Assembly: GCA_012931725.1 (NCBI GenBank)
Contig: CM022953.1
Coordinates: forward strand, 25,294,355 to 25,358,354
Direction: 5' to 3'
Source of the DNA: Litsea cubeba
Taxonomy: Eukaryota; Streptophyta; Magnoliopsida; Laurales; Lauraceae
DNA length: 64,000 bases
Part shown: positions 34,698 to 45,163 of the stretch, in pieces
Numbering within the stretch: position 1 is the stretch's first letter
Layout of the letters: every line of letters begins with the position of its first letter
Notes under the pieces: model-generated
Seen by the model: the letters and a program-made list of their open reading frames with translations, nothing else
Database searches by the model: none
Told to the model about the DNA's origin: nothing
Translations under genes and position numbers: made by a program

Positions 34698-35356
34698 CGA
34701 ACGATCCCTCGATCGTCGGCGTGTTACCCTATCACCATCCCTACCTTCGTCCAACATCAACCGTCCACCATCACCGTCCCTGCACCATCGAAAAACCCTC
34801 CCCCGACCCGTTGCACCATCCATCAGAACCCAACCCACCACTCCCTGCTCCCTGCCTACGCACAACCCAGCCGAAACCAAAACCCCTTTCGGCCTACCCC
34901 TTCTAGACCACCATCGCCATTCCAAAACCCCTTTCGGCCTATCCATTGCATCGCCCACCCACATCGGCCGAATCAGCCATAGTAAAAATCACAATCCCGA
35001 AATCGTCATCGAAATCAACACCCTAAACCCATCCAGCCAGTCACACGTCCACCAGCGAACCCAGCCCTTCCACCGGAATCCCCAAACCCATTCCACCGGA
35101 ATCCCCAAACCCCATCCCTAACCGAGGCCCGACCCACTTCCCTGCTCGCAACACCCCAAACACCAAACCGCAACCCAGCACCCATCGGAACCCATCCATA
35201 CCTTCCCTTCCAGCGACACACCTCTACGGTCCTCTCTCCTCCTGCACAACAGTGGAGTGCCGTTGACCCCTGCCGACCGTCTCAGCCTCCCATCATCTCC
35301 ACTGTTCGCCTTCCACTTACCCAGAAAGCCCTTACCCAGAGAAAAAAAAAAAAAGA

Positions 35357-36603
35357 GAAGATACCAGCAAATTGACCCTGTTGACACGTGGGCCGAGATG
35401 AAAAATTTGTTAAAGCAAAAATTTTTGCCTGTCAATTACTCCAGAGATCTGCGTTCACGTTTTCAATACTTGAAACAAGGATCTAAGACAGTTGTTGAGT
35501 ATTCTGAGGAATTTATGACCATGCAAGCTCGTTGTGGTTTGACTGAAGATGAGGATGTATTAGTTGATAGATACTTTAATGGGCTGACACTTGACATACA
35601 AGATATCCTCACATTTCAGCATTTTGAGAATGTTGATGAGATTGTTCAGCATGCTATCAAAGCTGAAGGAATTGCACATCATCAAGCCAGAAAACTTAAT
35701 GCCTCTAAATGGGTTATGCAGAAGAATTCTTCACTTACAGGTTCTAAACTGAGTGATTCATCGGAGAAAGATTTCACCAAACCCGAAGGTCAAAATAGGG
35801 TCACCTGCTTTAATTGTCACCAACAAGGACATCGTGCAAGGGAATGTCCCAAACGTATCCACTTGATTGAAAATGAGCGTGACGAGAAGGATGCCCCAGA
35901 TGATCCTAAAGAAACAGAGGTTGCAGCTGAGACTGAAGAATTAGAGATTTACACTGCAGTTGACGGTGAATCTCTCATGGTCATCACCGATCCTCCATCA
36001 ACTACTGCGACGAAGTGGTTGCGAGAAAATATTTTCCGCTCCAAAGGAACAGTCAATGCTCAGGAATGCACGGTAGTCATTGATGGCGGCAGTTGTTAGA
36101 ATCTTATATCCCAAGCTTTTGTGGATCGCTTAAAGCTGAAAGTTCGGAAGCATCATCGTCCTTATTTTGCTAGATGGTTAATGACAGGTGATGAAGTGCA
36201 AGTTCGATATGCATGTCTAGTTACCTTTTCCATTGGTACAGATTATACAGATACAGTTTGGTGTAATGTGGTACCCGTGGATAGTTGTGACATCTTATTG
36301 GGTCGTCCGTGGATGTATGACAAGAATGGAACTAATGGCATGCGCGACAACACATACACATTCATACATGGTGAAAAGCAAGTCACACTCCGTCCTATGA
36401 AACCGACACCACCGAAGCCAGGGTCAAGTTCTCGTCTCACCAAGGATGCGCTTCACGTGCACACTATCTACAGAAGTAACATCAAGAAGAAGAGCCGAGT
36501 TCGAGGTCGAACTCTTTTCCAACCAGAGGCGAATGATGCAGCAGCAATACTATATCATTGCAACAAGACTCGTGGGCCACATGTGGGACCCATGAAATTC
36601 TAA
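35357..36603 (+). pseudogene. gypsy gag-protease with in-frame stop, truncated N-terminus
   Basis: The coding match starts just after a 13-base poly-A (35341-35353), with a retrotrans-gag segment (DTWAEMKNLLKQKFLP..., YFNGLTLDIQ), so the gag N-terminus has been lost and joined to leader sequence. A zinc knuckle CFNCHQQGHRAREC follows at about 35807, then a retropepsin-type active-site motif DGGSC at about 36082. A TAG at 36097-36099 directly follows that motif. The same frame resumes with NLIS and a CDILLGRPWM flap-end motif. The frame then passes into the 3' LTR at 36534 and ends at 36603. With no polymerase the product could only be structural. Confidence 0.8.
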
Positions 36604-36859
36604 TTTTAATTAGTTTTATTTTAGTAAGAGTATAATTAGGATTAGTTTCTAATTATTATTTGGTTTCCTAGTTTGGTTGTTTTCTTAGGCCTTAAGTATC
36701 TTTTCCTATAAATATGACATTGTAGAGATTGATAATCAGATAGAGAGAATTGAATTAAGAGAAGATTTATCGTTGAAGACTGTTTCTTCCTCGTGTGATT
36801 GTTCCCTGGGAACCCTAATTGTGCCCTAGCACTTGCATCCTAACCCTAGGACTGCATCA
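36534..36859 (+). repeat. 3' LTR of the gypsy element
   Basis: 326 bp, essentially identical to 34358-34683 and followed at once by the CTAGG target duplication. The sequence before it, CCAGAGGCGAA, is only a degraded polypurine tract. Confidence 0.92.
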
Positions 36860-36864
36860 CTAGG

Positions 36865-37070
36865 GTTATTGTCTTTGGCTGTTGGCATTGTGTGGTGGGA
36901 TTTTAACCATAGACAATCTCCGTCACCAAAAGACCCTTTTAAATGCTTGCCCTATATGCCTGGAAAATGAGGTAACTGTGGACCACCTTTTGTTAAACTA
37001 CATAGCCGCACAAGGGAAATTGGATCCATAACCCTCTTGGTTTCTTCATCTGAATAGTGTATGCATTGTT
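36865..37070 (+). pseudogene. LINE remnant, right part: reverse-transcriptase zinc-binding domain
   Basis: Bases about 36897-37020 encode ILTIDNLRHQKTLLNACPIC followed by LENEVTVDHLLLNY. This is the zinc-binding domain (zf-RVT) found at the C-terminus of plant LINE polymerases, with the CPIC and DHLLLN signatures. The last cysteine is a tyrosine. It continues the remnant at 34060-34357. Confidence 0.75.
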
Positions 37071-37651
37071 ATCAAAATCCTATGATTCGTATCCCGAATC
37101 CTGATTTGTATTCCAAACCCTAAGGAAAATGATTCGTATCTATGCAACGAATTCCATTTACGGATGAATTTTAGGATTCACATCTGAATCTTACGATTCG
37201 ATACTCGTTTTTATCAAATCTTATAATTCAAGCGATTCGACTGAGTGAGAATAACTACAACCAATAAGTTATTAATAATAGTCTTTACCTTTTTTCTTTC
37301 TTTATTCTTTCTTTCCTTTTAGTGTTTTTACTTTTAAAGGTTATTTAATAGTTAACAAGATCTCTTAAAAAGTCTTACGGCTTTGGGGATGTTTTAGAGT
37401 TGAATAAGGAAAATGCATTTGATTAAAGCGTTCGACTCGATACATGGGGCCTGTCTATTTCTTTTTTTTAATATATTTTTTTTTTATTTTCTTCATAAAC
37501 ACTTTCTTAACTTCACGAAATATCCTACTATGTAAGATTGAATGTTTGGATTTTTTTTTTGTTTTTATATTTTGATTAATATATATATATTGATACCTTA
37601 AACTTATCAACTAGTTATACATATCATTTATTATATATATTAATATATGTC
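37071..37651. other. AT-rich intron sequence, nothing identified
   Basis: Repeated GATTCGTATC/ATGATTCG words occur at 37080-37240 and again in related form at 38185-38265, on both sides of the MITE. They could be the two halves of one repeat, but I see no further structure. Confidence 0.35.
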
Positions 37652-38034
37652 AGAACAATGCTCCCTTAGGCTCAAGCTTAGGATAAGGTAAGCTCAAGTG
37701 TGTGGTGGGGCCCACTTGGGGACCCACATGGGGGGGGGGGGGGGGGGGATTTCAAGGACTCCCTAGGATCTTCCTCCCTGCAAAAAATCAGCCCCAACCG
37801 TAATTTCTATCATCTCAATATGGGCCCAAGAGTTTAATGGTCAACAATCCATTCGGATTGATATATAGTCAATCCAACGGTCCAGTAAATTCGGATCTTA
37901 CCGAAAGTTGGTGGACATGTGCAATTTTAAGGGGGTCATGTGTTTGGTCCATTTGGATGGACCAAAGGTGGGCCCCACAAGTACGAGCTTACGAAATTCT
38001 CTCCCTAAGCTCGAGCTTAGGGGAGCCTTGCTCT
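37652..38034. mobile_element. 383-bp MITE with about 70-bp terminal inverted repeats
   Basis: The left end AGAACAATGCTCCCTTAGGC pairs with the right end in reverse complement, AGAGCAAGGCTCCCCTAAGC. Similarity continues through CTTAGG and GGGGCCCAC words. The duplication ATATGTC flanks it (37645-37651 and 38035-38041), possibly 8 bp with an adjoining T, which would suit a hAT origin. A 19-base poly-G lies at about 37731-37749. There is no coding sequence. Confidence 0.7.
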
Positions 38035-38269
38035 ATATGTCATGATGTTCTTGATATGATTGTATGATAGACTTATTTTTCATTGTATTTATATTGCTAT
38101 CAATGAGAAAATGGATAGATTATGGATAACTAATTTTTCCTTTTCTTTTTTTCTTTTTAATTATTTTTTATTTTTTATTGAAAAAACAATCATACGATTT
38201 GCGATATGATTCACGATTTGATTCGATTCATGGGTATGAACGATTTGTGATACAATTCCAATATTTATA

Positions 38270-38935
38270 ACTACATTGAAAATCGGAGATGGATTATGTA
38301 TCAACCTTTGGCATGATCATTGGCCTTTTGATATATCCATTGCCCAGAAGTTTTCCCTTCTGTTCTCAACATGTGATTCTGTAACCTTCACTCTGCAAAT
38401 GGCAGCTGGTACATCCCTTATCTGCCCACTGAAGCCAAAGACTGTTTATTCTCTCTTCATGGTGCCCCTTCTCTCCTCTTCCCAAGCCAACAGACTCCTT
38501 TGAGGAGTTCTCTCTGACTCCCACTGATGCAGGCCCGCATCACCCACGCTCAGCCATCCCCACACTTGGGAAGCAGTCCGATCTCGCATCTTGCAGCCGC
38601 CTTGGGCCCCTTTGGTTTGGAGCTATAGCATGAATCCTATATTATCTTGGAGGCTTCTTCACAGGAAATGCCCCACTGTAGCCTGGGCTCAGTCTATAGG
38701 AGTACATCTTGCTGGCAGCTGCCCTTCATGCTTCAAGCAAAACGAATCTGATTGCAGCATTTTTTTTATTATTTATGGCAGCTCTTTCTCAGCTAGCATT
38801 TGGAAGGATCTTCTTCTATCTATTGCAGGTACTTCTCAGCCCTACACCCTATCTGCTGCTTCAGTTTTGGAAGCCGTTAATGCTAACTCCTCCAATGAAA
38901 AAGCTCTTTTTTATGGTTTTTTTTTTTTTTTAAGT
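38270..38935 (+). pseudogene. LINE remnant, C-terminal zinc-binding domain region
   Basis: Frames across the segment give a KIGDGLCINLWHDHW motif, then SWRLLHRKCPTVAWAQS, then a Cys-containing GSCPSCFK and an F-ASIWKDLL motif. These follow the order of the pre-zf-RVT and zf-RVT regions of plant LINE polymerases. Stops (about 38502) and frameshifts break it. A poly-T run ends it near 38930. It belongs to a different copy from the remnant split by the gypsy element. Confidence 0.7.
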
Positions 38936-41865
38936 TGACTCGATGTGTCCGAACCTGGTCTAATGCTCAAACTTATTCTTACTCAAGAAAATCTAATTTT
39001 TATTAAAATCAAAACTTGATTTTTGTTCACATAAACTAATTTAAAAGGCATCAAAATATTATATATAAATCCCAATCCCTCTTAATTAAAATTAATGAAT
39101 GATTATTCTTTTATGCATATATGGTTCCCTGGTATGATCGATACTACTTAGTTTTATGATTCTTGTATGAAAATACAAGCATAAATGTGCTAATCTATAC
39201 TTATCTTATATGTCCATTGGCTTATATGGGAGACAGTCATTTTGGTTGTGCATTTTAAAAAAAACCAATTCTGAATTTGAATAAAAACTGAACTTCAAAA
39301 TTGAGAAATTAGATTTTATCTGAACGTATCTTAATTTGAGTTATCTAATATATATAAAAATGTTTGAATTTAGATATAACAAGGCCTGATTTTATGTTAA
39401 ATGACTAATTATAAATAATTGGTATAGAAAATTTGAGAAGAGGGTAAAAAAATAGAGAGAAGATAAAGTTGGAATCTAATATTAATTTTTTTTATCTTTT
39501 TCTTAAATTGATAAGTGCAAAATTAGCTTTAAGTTTTTCAAAAAAGTAACCTTTTATACATCATTTAGCGTTTAGCCATTAAAAATCTGGGCTTCACTAT
39601 TTTAATGTTTTGGGTTGTAATAGTTTATACCTAATTTACATGTTCAATAAACTGGACCCTAATGAGTAAAACACATGAATCCTTTTAATATTCTCATATT
39701 TGTATACAGGTTCAATCATATAGTAGGCCTACTCATATTTAAGTAAAATTTGCCAAATCATATAAAAGAGAAAGAATATGAATTTAAATGGCCTAAATCT
39801 TCAATAGGAGGGACCCATATGAATTTTACTTATCACTTATGGTGGTTGAGAAGAGAGTAAAACAGAGAAGGATAATCTTGGAAATAAATTGAAAATAAAG
39901 ATTTGTATTTCCAAAATATTCTCTCACTAATTTTTGGGAAAAGGAGCAATGAGCCATTACCCATTCTTTGTTTCATTCGTTTCAAAATTACCTTCATCTC
40001 CCTAGCAATATTCAAAAGAAAACCCGTTCCTGAATTGTGAGCAATACAGAGCGTGTTTTCATGGGCTAAGTGCAACGATGAGAATACATGGTTTCCTTTT
40101 AATGCTGCTGCCTCCATACACGGTTTCCTTTTCTTTTGTTACTTCATCTTTAACATGGGTTTTTGTTTCTTTATTATTGTTTTCATATCTACTTACTCTT
40201 TGAAAATACTTTTTATTATTTTTCTCTTAATTTCTCAAAAACCCATGAATGTAAATTTTAAGTTACCACTTCTTTTTTATATTTTACCTTTTTCTCCTGT
40301 TTTCAGATTTTCAATTTGTTTTTTTTTCCCTTCCAATTATCAATATGATTTTTATTATTAAAAAAATATCAATATGATTTTGAAAACTTTCTGCTAAACT
40401 TTTTAAGTTTTAGGTATAAAAGTATATAACTTTTCTCTTTTTCTTTTTAAAGCTATTCAAAATCTCCTTGATAAATTTTAGATTTCTTCCTGTAATAAAT
40501 CTTTTTTTGGTCTTATTTTCTCTGACTTGACAAAACACCTTTGATGATACTTAATCAGGCCATTCTCATAAATTAACGTTTTCTCATGTTCATGTCAGGC
40601 CCACGGAATCCCAGCCGTTTATGTTACTTTAAATTGAACATCTTTTCTTTTAGAGTCTTTATTTTCATTTGTAAATTATTCAGCAATCATAGCATAATCG
40701 CTTCTCTAATTTCTTAATGAAATTTTGATAGACTTAATATTACGAAAATTTCTATACCGAAAAAAAAAATATTATGAATATCTCACAATTTTTAATCTTT
40801 TGCCTTATATTATTTGGGTCTTTTCTCCTATTATCAGCGTATTTGTAAAAACTCTTTTCTGGCACACGAGTCAGGGTGAGTCGACTCGATATGTTACTCA
40901 GAAAAGTTTGAAGGGGTCTGACTCAATTTTTACAAGTAATTGGTTAGACCCACCCTGGTAACATGACCAGTCGATGTCCCAAATCAAGGTGAGTTTCCAA
41001 ACACTGCTTATCCTATTACCAAAATAAAGATACGCATCTGTATCTTTTAGGGGGCCATTCACTTGCATGGAATCGAGTTATTGAGAATTACAAGAAATGG
41101 ATTCCTTAGGGCACATTTGTGCGGCTAGTTTTCCACGGAAAAGCGAGGATTGCGGAAATACTCTTCCGCATTACAAAAAAAATCAGTACTTGGTGCACCC
41201 GCCTTTTTTTAAAAACAGTGCAAAAAATGAGCTAAATTTTCTGCAATTGACTGGAAAAGATTTTCCTACCGGGCTTGTTTGTCTAAAGCCTCAGAACAAG
41301 AAAACTACACTTTTGTGTGGAGATGCAAGGTGGGTTGTCAAATTTGACTTTCTGAAGCTTATGTGGAAAGTAAGTTTAAAAATTACCTTTTTCTATACAT
41401 TTGCTGCACCTGCACGGCTGCACCAAACATGAATGCAAAGTACCATGCGCAAATAGGTCTTCCATTTCTGCAGAAAACTCATTCCACAAATGTGCCCATA
41501 GGGAAGTTTGGAAAAAACAATCCACGAAAGAGGAAAAATTCTACAGAAAACCTACCATAAAAGTTGCTAAAATTGAAGAAACAAGTGTGAAGATTCATAA
41601 ATGGACATCAAATAATCTACCCCTTTAATGGAAAATAAATTAAAAGAAGATGGAAAATGGCTACCCATTTCCCTAGTAAATCAAATCCTTAGAAAGTCGG
41701 GTTTTCGTCTGCATCTCCACCTTATTTTCTTCATCCCTCACCTTTCTAATAACTCTTTTTTTTTTATTATCCCATTTTACCATAAAATTGCCAATAAACA
41801 GGGTCTGAATTTTGGATCTACCTCAATAAGAGAGCTAGAGCATATAACTAAGCAACCAGACATAC
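38936..41865. other. 5'-proximal part of gene 1 intron 1, nothing identified
   Basis: Long AT-rich sequence without coding motifs or clear terminal repeats. Frames such as 41097-41432 and 41628-42011 have no recognisable domain, and the latter runs antisense into exon 1. Confidence 0.4.
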
Positions 41866-43071
41866 CTTGTTCTTTGGCAACAGAAGTAAGGAGACTAGTC
41901 TTGTTGGCTCGAACGAAAACATCTCCATTATATGGTGCCATGTTAAGTATTTCCCTCCCATTATCATATCGAAAACGGCATCCAGTTCCGTCATCATTTT
42001 TAGTAGTATAAGCAATACAAGAGCAACTGCTTCTGCAGGTGAACTCACAGTCACTGAGAGCTATGCTTGAGTTAATGTCAAACATATTGAACTTGACTGT
42101 CACTTTATCTTTTGAAAAATCATTTCCATTCGGGTGAGAACAGTTTGGCCATGCCCTTCTCCAGCATCCATCGTCCTCAAATGTCCCATTACAAGGACTA
42201 ATCGGCTCCACATCCTCCAACCAAACACCACCGCTGCCAGAAGAATTCCATTTGTCTCTGCTGATTTGCCCTGAGGAAGTCATCACCCATTTGTAGATGA
42301 GGTTACCATCACCTGCTGTCTGATTGATCGTGTAGATGAAATACTTCCCATCTTCATCAGATTCAAAACTGTAATGGATGTTGTAAGGCTGGAGTTTCTA
42401 AAGCCCACAACATACTCTGAGCTATTCCAGAGCCTACTCCTCCAATACACAACACCCCTGTACCATATTACAAACTGGTTGGAGCCATTTGGATCGATGC
42501 CCAGAGTAAAAGGTCCAGGGTAAGGGACCTGAGTGTTCAACCAGGTGGTGAGAAATCGGAGTTTCATGCCGGGCAGCAATGTATCGGTTGGATGATCGAA
42601 GCTCTGCCACAGAACACGCCCTTCTCTGCTGTCGCCATGAGCATCTTCAAGTAATACCAAGTTACCATTATCCAAAAGTTTTACACTTGTATTTGTAGAG
42701 GCCCATGTGGCATTAGTAATGGGGATATCTGATCTGCCATCAGATGAAATAACCAGATTGCCGCAGTAGTTGATATTGACAGAGGGTGAGGAGCTGTGAA
42801 TTGGGTCTTTTCTGTTGGCAACCCAAACAGCCTGTCCTTGTGTATCATTGGTGAGCCATATTCCTAAGTAGAAGTTGCTGGAATTGGAAGTTTTAGGTGT
42901 GTTGAAGAAGCTCATTACAAAGACTCGTTTTGGTGAGAACATGGCTTCCCAGGTGGTCAGGGGCTGGGTGTTTGTGATGGTATCAGCAGCATCAGAACTT
43001 GGGTACCAGGAGCTGAGGAAAACAAGAGCCATGAAGCTTCTGATTCTGATGTTGGTCCTCAGGGAAACCAT
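41866..43071 (-). pseudogene. Gene 1 exon 1: signal peptide and lectin/S-locus/PAN ectodomain
   Basis: The ATG at 43071-43069 opens a hydrophobic signal sequence of about 28 residues. The B-lectin domain follows (VWVANR near residue 80, VLWQSFDHPTDTLLPGMKL near 150), then the S-locus glycoprotein domain (YRGVVYWRSRLW). At about 42379-42386 the frame shifts: the first frame ends at 42283, while the true continuation (SFESDEDGKY...) lies in another frame. It runs through a Cys-rich PAN-like region (CEFTCRSSCSCIAY) to the donor AAG|GTATG at 41866/41865. Several N-glycosylation sequons are present. Apart from the shift there is no stop. Confidence 0.85.
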
Positions 43072-44380
43072 CGCAGTCTAGCAGATGGATTTTTTTTGGT
43101 AGTTGATAGCAGAAGGATTAGGAGCAGATGGGACAGCTTGGAACTTGTGATCTTTCTTTCTTTCATTCCTACTTTTTATTGAGTAAGTAGTCTAACATGA
43201 CTGCCCAGAAGTGGTCACACTAAAACCAATTTCTTCTTTGACACCGGACTGGGTTTTTTTTTTTTTGTTTTGGACACAACCCCTTACTGTAATTTTATTC
43301 TACATATAATAATGACGTTCAGAGGACATGGGTGCATGGACTGTTGAATTGTGATCTTTCTTTCTTATTTTTTTGACTAGCAGGCGTTCAAAACTGGCTT
43401 CCCAGAAATGGGCCACCGTCACTATTTTCTTCACTCTCAAGGAGGGACGGACCCAAGTGCATCCATGTGGGGGCGGTCGCATATGTTGGACCTCGGTCCA
43501 CTTTTAAATCCATAATAAAGATTCTGGTCCAGTTTTGAAAATTCACATAAAAATCCTGTGTCCACACATAAAATGCACATGAAAATCCTTGGTTTGTTCC
43601 AAAATTTCATTTGCCTGTTTGGGTTCGCACCCCTTAAATGAAAATCCTAGGTATGCCGCCGCTCCTCTCAAGACCATAATTTTGATTTGGTCAGAATGTG
43701 TCCAGGCTTGTTTGTTTCATGATTCAAGGGCTTTTTTTTTTTTAATTTCAAGTGGTTAAAAATAAAAAATCACAGGTGAATAACCAAGAATGACTATTTT
43801 GTAACCTCTCTATTAATGGCATTTGAATCAAGGGAAGATGAAAAATGAATAGTAAATACACAGCCACCTCCCTCAATTCGAGTCCTAGGAAAGTCACGCC
43901 GGTCACATCCTCACCTGTTATATAATCCTTGGGTAGAGCTCATTTGACCATAAATTCATAGGGATCAAATTCCTATGTAATCTAGGCAAACATACAGGCC
44001 CTAAAGAACAGTGTACAGATCTAAATCCAACACGAACTTTATGGGTTGGGTCTTGGTCCAAAATAGAAAGGAAAGCAAAGATCTAGAGCCGCTTTCAGAC
44101 CCCACGTTTTAGTTGCTAATTCAGCTACAGTGGCTCTCCACACGGACTTGGAACTGTTGTCAGGTCTGGATCTGAGTCTTCTGTTGTAGTAGACGTGTAT
44201 GGATCTGGAACTGGATAAACAAATGTCTGAAACCAACGTTTTAGGTGAAAATTCTAGTAGTAGTTTCTATCAACATTTTAGGGGACATCATCCATCTGTT
44301 CCTCAAATATTCAGGTACCCATTGCCATGTGAAGGTTATAATAGATCCTTTCTAAAATTCAGCAGAAAGCTGTGTTCATT
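43072..44380. other. Upstream region of gene 1
   Basis: The first 100 bases upstream of the gene 1 ATG (minus strand: GATCACAAGTTCCAAGC, then CTCCTAATCC) are homologous to the promoter-proximal bases of gene 2. A diverged second copy of the TTGTGATCTTTCTTTC phrase lies at about 43348. A possible small MITE, with ends GGAGGGACGGACCCAAG and, inverted, GAGCGGCGGCATACCTAGG, spans about 43440-43668. Confidence 0.35.
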
Positions 44381-44700
44381 GACGGGGCTAGGCCTGGCCG
44401 AGGCGTATCCAGGCCCAGGTCTTTAGAAACACAGGCCCATATCTGGGCCAACCAAACATCGGCCTTTAAGTGCCTAGTCCCATCCTGCCTATTTAGTCAA
44501 TCGGGCTGCACCACGCTAGGCTTTCTATTACTCTTTTGGGCTTTCTAAGTACTTCTTCAGGTAAGTCAGTACTAAAATACATGTATTATTATTTGGGTCA
44601 GGCTTTGGGCTTTCCATCACTTAATCCAAATCCAGCCCATATATTAAATGGGCCAAAATCTAGATCCAAGCCAGGCCCTTGAGCAACTCTATTGGCAGGG
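44381..44700. repeat. GGCC-rich repeat of the same style as at 0.9-1.3 kb
   Basis: Dense GGCCTGGC/CAGGCCC words with an inverted edge pair: GGGCTAGGCCTGG at about 44385, and its counterpart at about 44670-44700. It is probably a degenerate MITE. No target duplication was found. Confidence 0.3.
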
Positions 44701-44980
44701 ATGGAAACTATCCACACTGAGCTGAGCTTAACTTAAGCTTTGGCTCGAATTAAATCAAGCTAAGCTTGATAGCTGCTAAATTGAGCTCGTGCTCGAGCTT
44801 AAGTGACGATTTAGCTCAAGTGAAAGCTCGAGACAGGTGCAACTGAAAAACTATCAAAGTCATTTGCATCTTTATTATTTTAGACGTGATGATTTTCTTT
44901 TCTTTGCCCACCCGGGTGTTGGCTCTTTGGTCAAGGTGTGTGGCAGCCATTGTAGACCTGTGTCTACGTTGATATCACCG

Positions 44981-45141
44981 TGAGGTGTACTGACGGTGGG
45001 CGTCTATCAAGGGCTATAGAGAGAAAGGAAGAAAGATCACAAGTCCAAGTCGTCTTAATAAGTGAGGTGTACTGACGGTGGGCGTCTATCAAGGGCTATA
45101 GAGAGAAAGGAAGAAAGATCACAAGTCCAAGTCGTCTTATA
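44981..45141. repeat. 82-bp tandem duplication carrying gene 2 promoter-proximal sequence
   Basis: Copies start at 44981 and 45063 with TGAGGTGTACTGACGGTGGG and are nearly identical. Each ends in GAAAGATCACAAGTCCAAGTCGTC, which recurs at 46704-46730 beside the gene 2 start codon, beyond the inserted MULE. Confidence 0.85.
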
Positions 45142-45163
45142 ATACTTATTAAGAAAGAAAGAA

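Larger units (their letters stand above)
34358..36859 (+). mobile_element. Non-autonomous Ty3/gypsy element with gag and protease only
   Basis: Two 326-bp LTRs (34358-34683, 36534-36859) begin TGATGCAGCA and end GCATCA. By eye they differ at about one base. The target duplication CTAGG is exact (34353-34357 and 36860-36864). The primer site follows the 5' LTR. The interior has a C-rich leader, a truncated gag and a retropepsin segment, after which the frame runs straight to a degenerate polypurine region. Reverse transcriptase, RNase H and integrase are absent. The near-identical LTRs point to a very recent insertion, which needed enzymes in trans. It sits in a LINE remnant inside gene 1 intron 1. 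Confidence 0.9.
29652..43071 (-). pseudogene. S-domain (G-type lectin) receptor-like Ser/Thr kinase, gene 1, one frameshift
   Basis: Seven exons encode a plasma-membrane receptor kinase of about 805 residues: signal peptide, B-lectin, S-locus-glycoprotein and PAN-like domains in exon 1, a transmembrane helix in exon 2 and a kinase in exons 3-7. Exon lengths 211, 238 and 151 for exons 4-6 are those typical of S-receptor-kinase genes, and exons 2-7 join in frame with GT-AG introns. Exon 1 carries a single one-base shift near 42380, and its length (1206) is one base off the phase needed at the donor. If real, the gene is dead or yields a truncated ectodomain; if an error, it is functional. Intron 1 is 9.6 kb and full of transposons. 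Gene 2 is a divergently oriented paralogue. The ligand is unknown. Confidence 0.8.

Noticed and set aside
42875..43081. Plus-strand frame over gene 1 exon 1
   Set aside because: Antisense shadow of the lectin-domain exon.
43440..43668. Possible MITE with GGAGGGACGGACC ends
   Set aside because: The inverted ends match only loosely and no duplication is evident; mentioned only within the gene 1 upstream entry.
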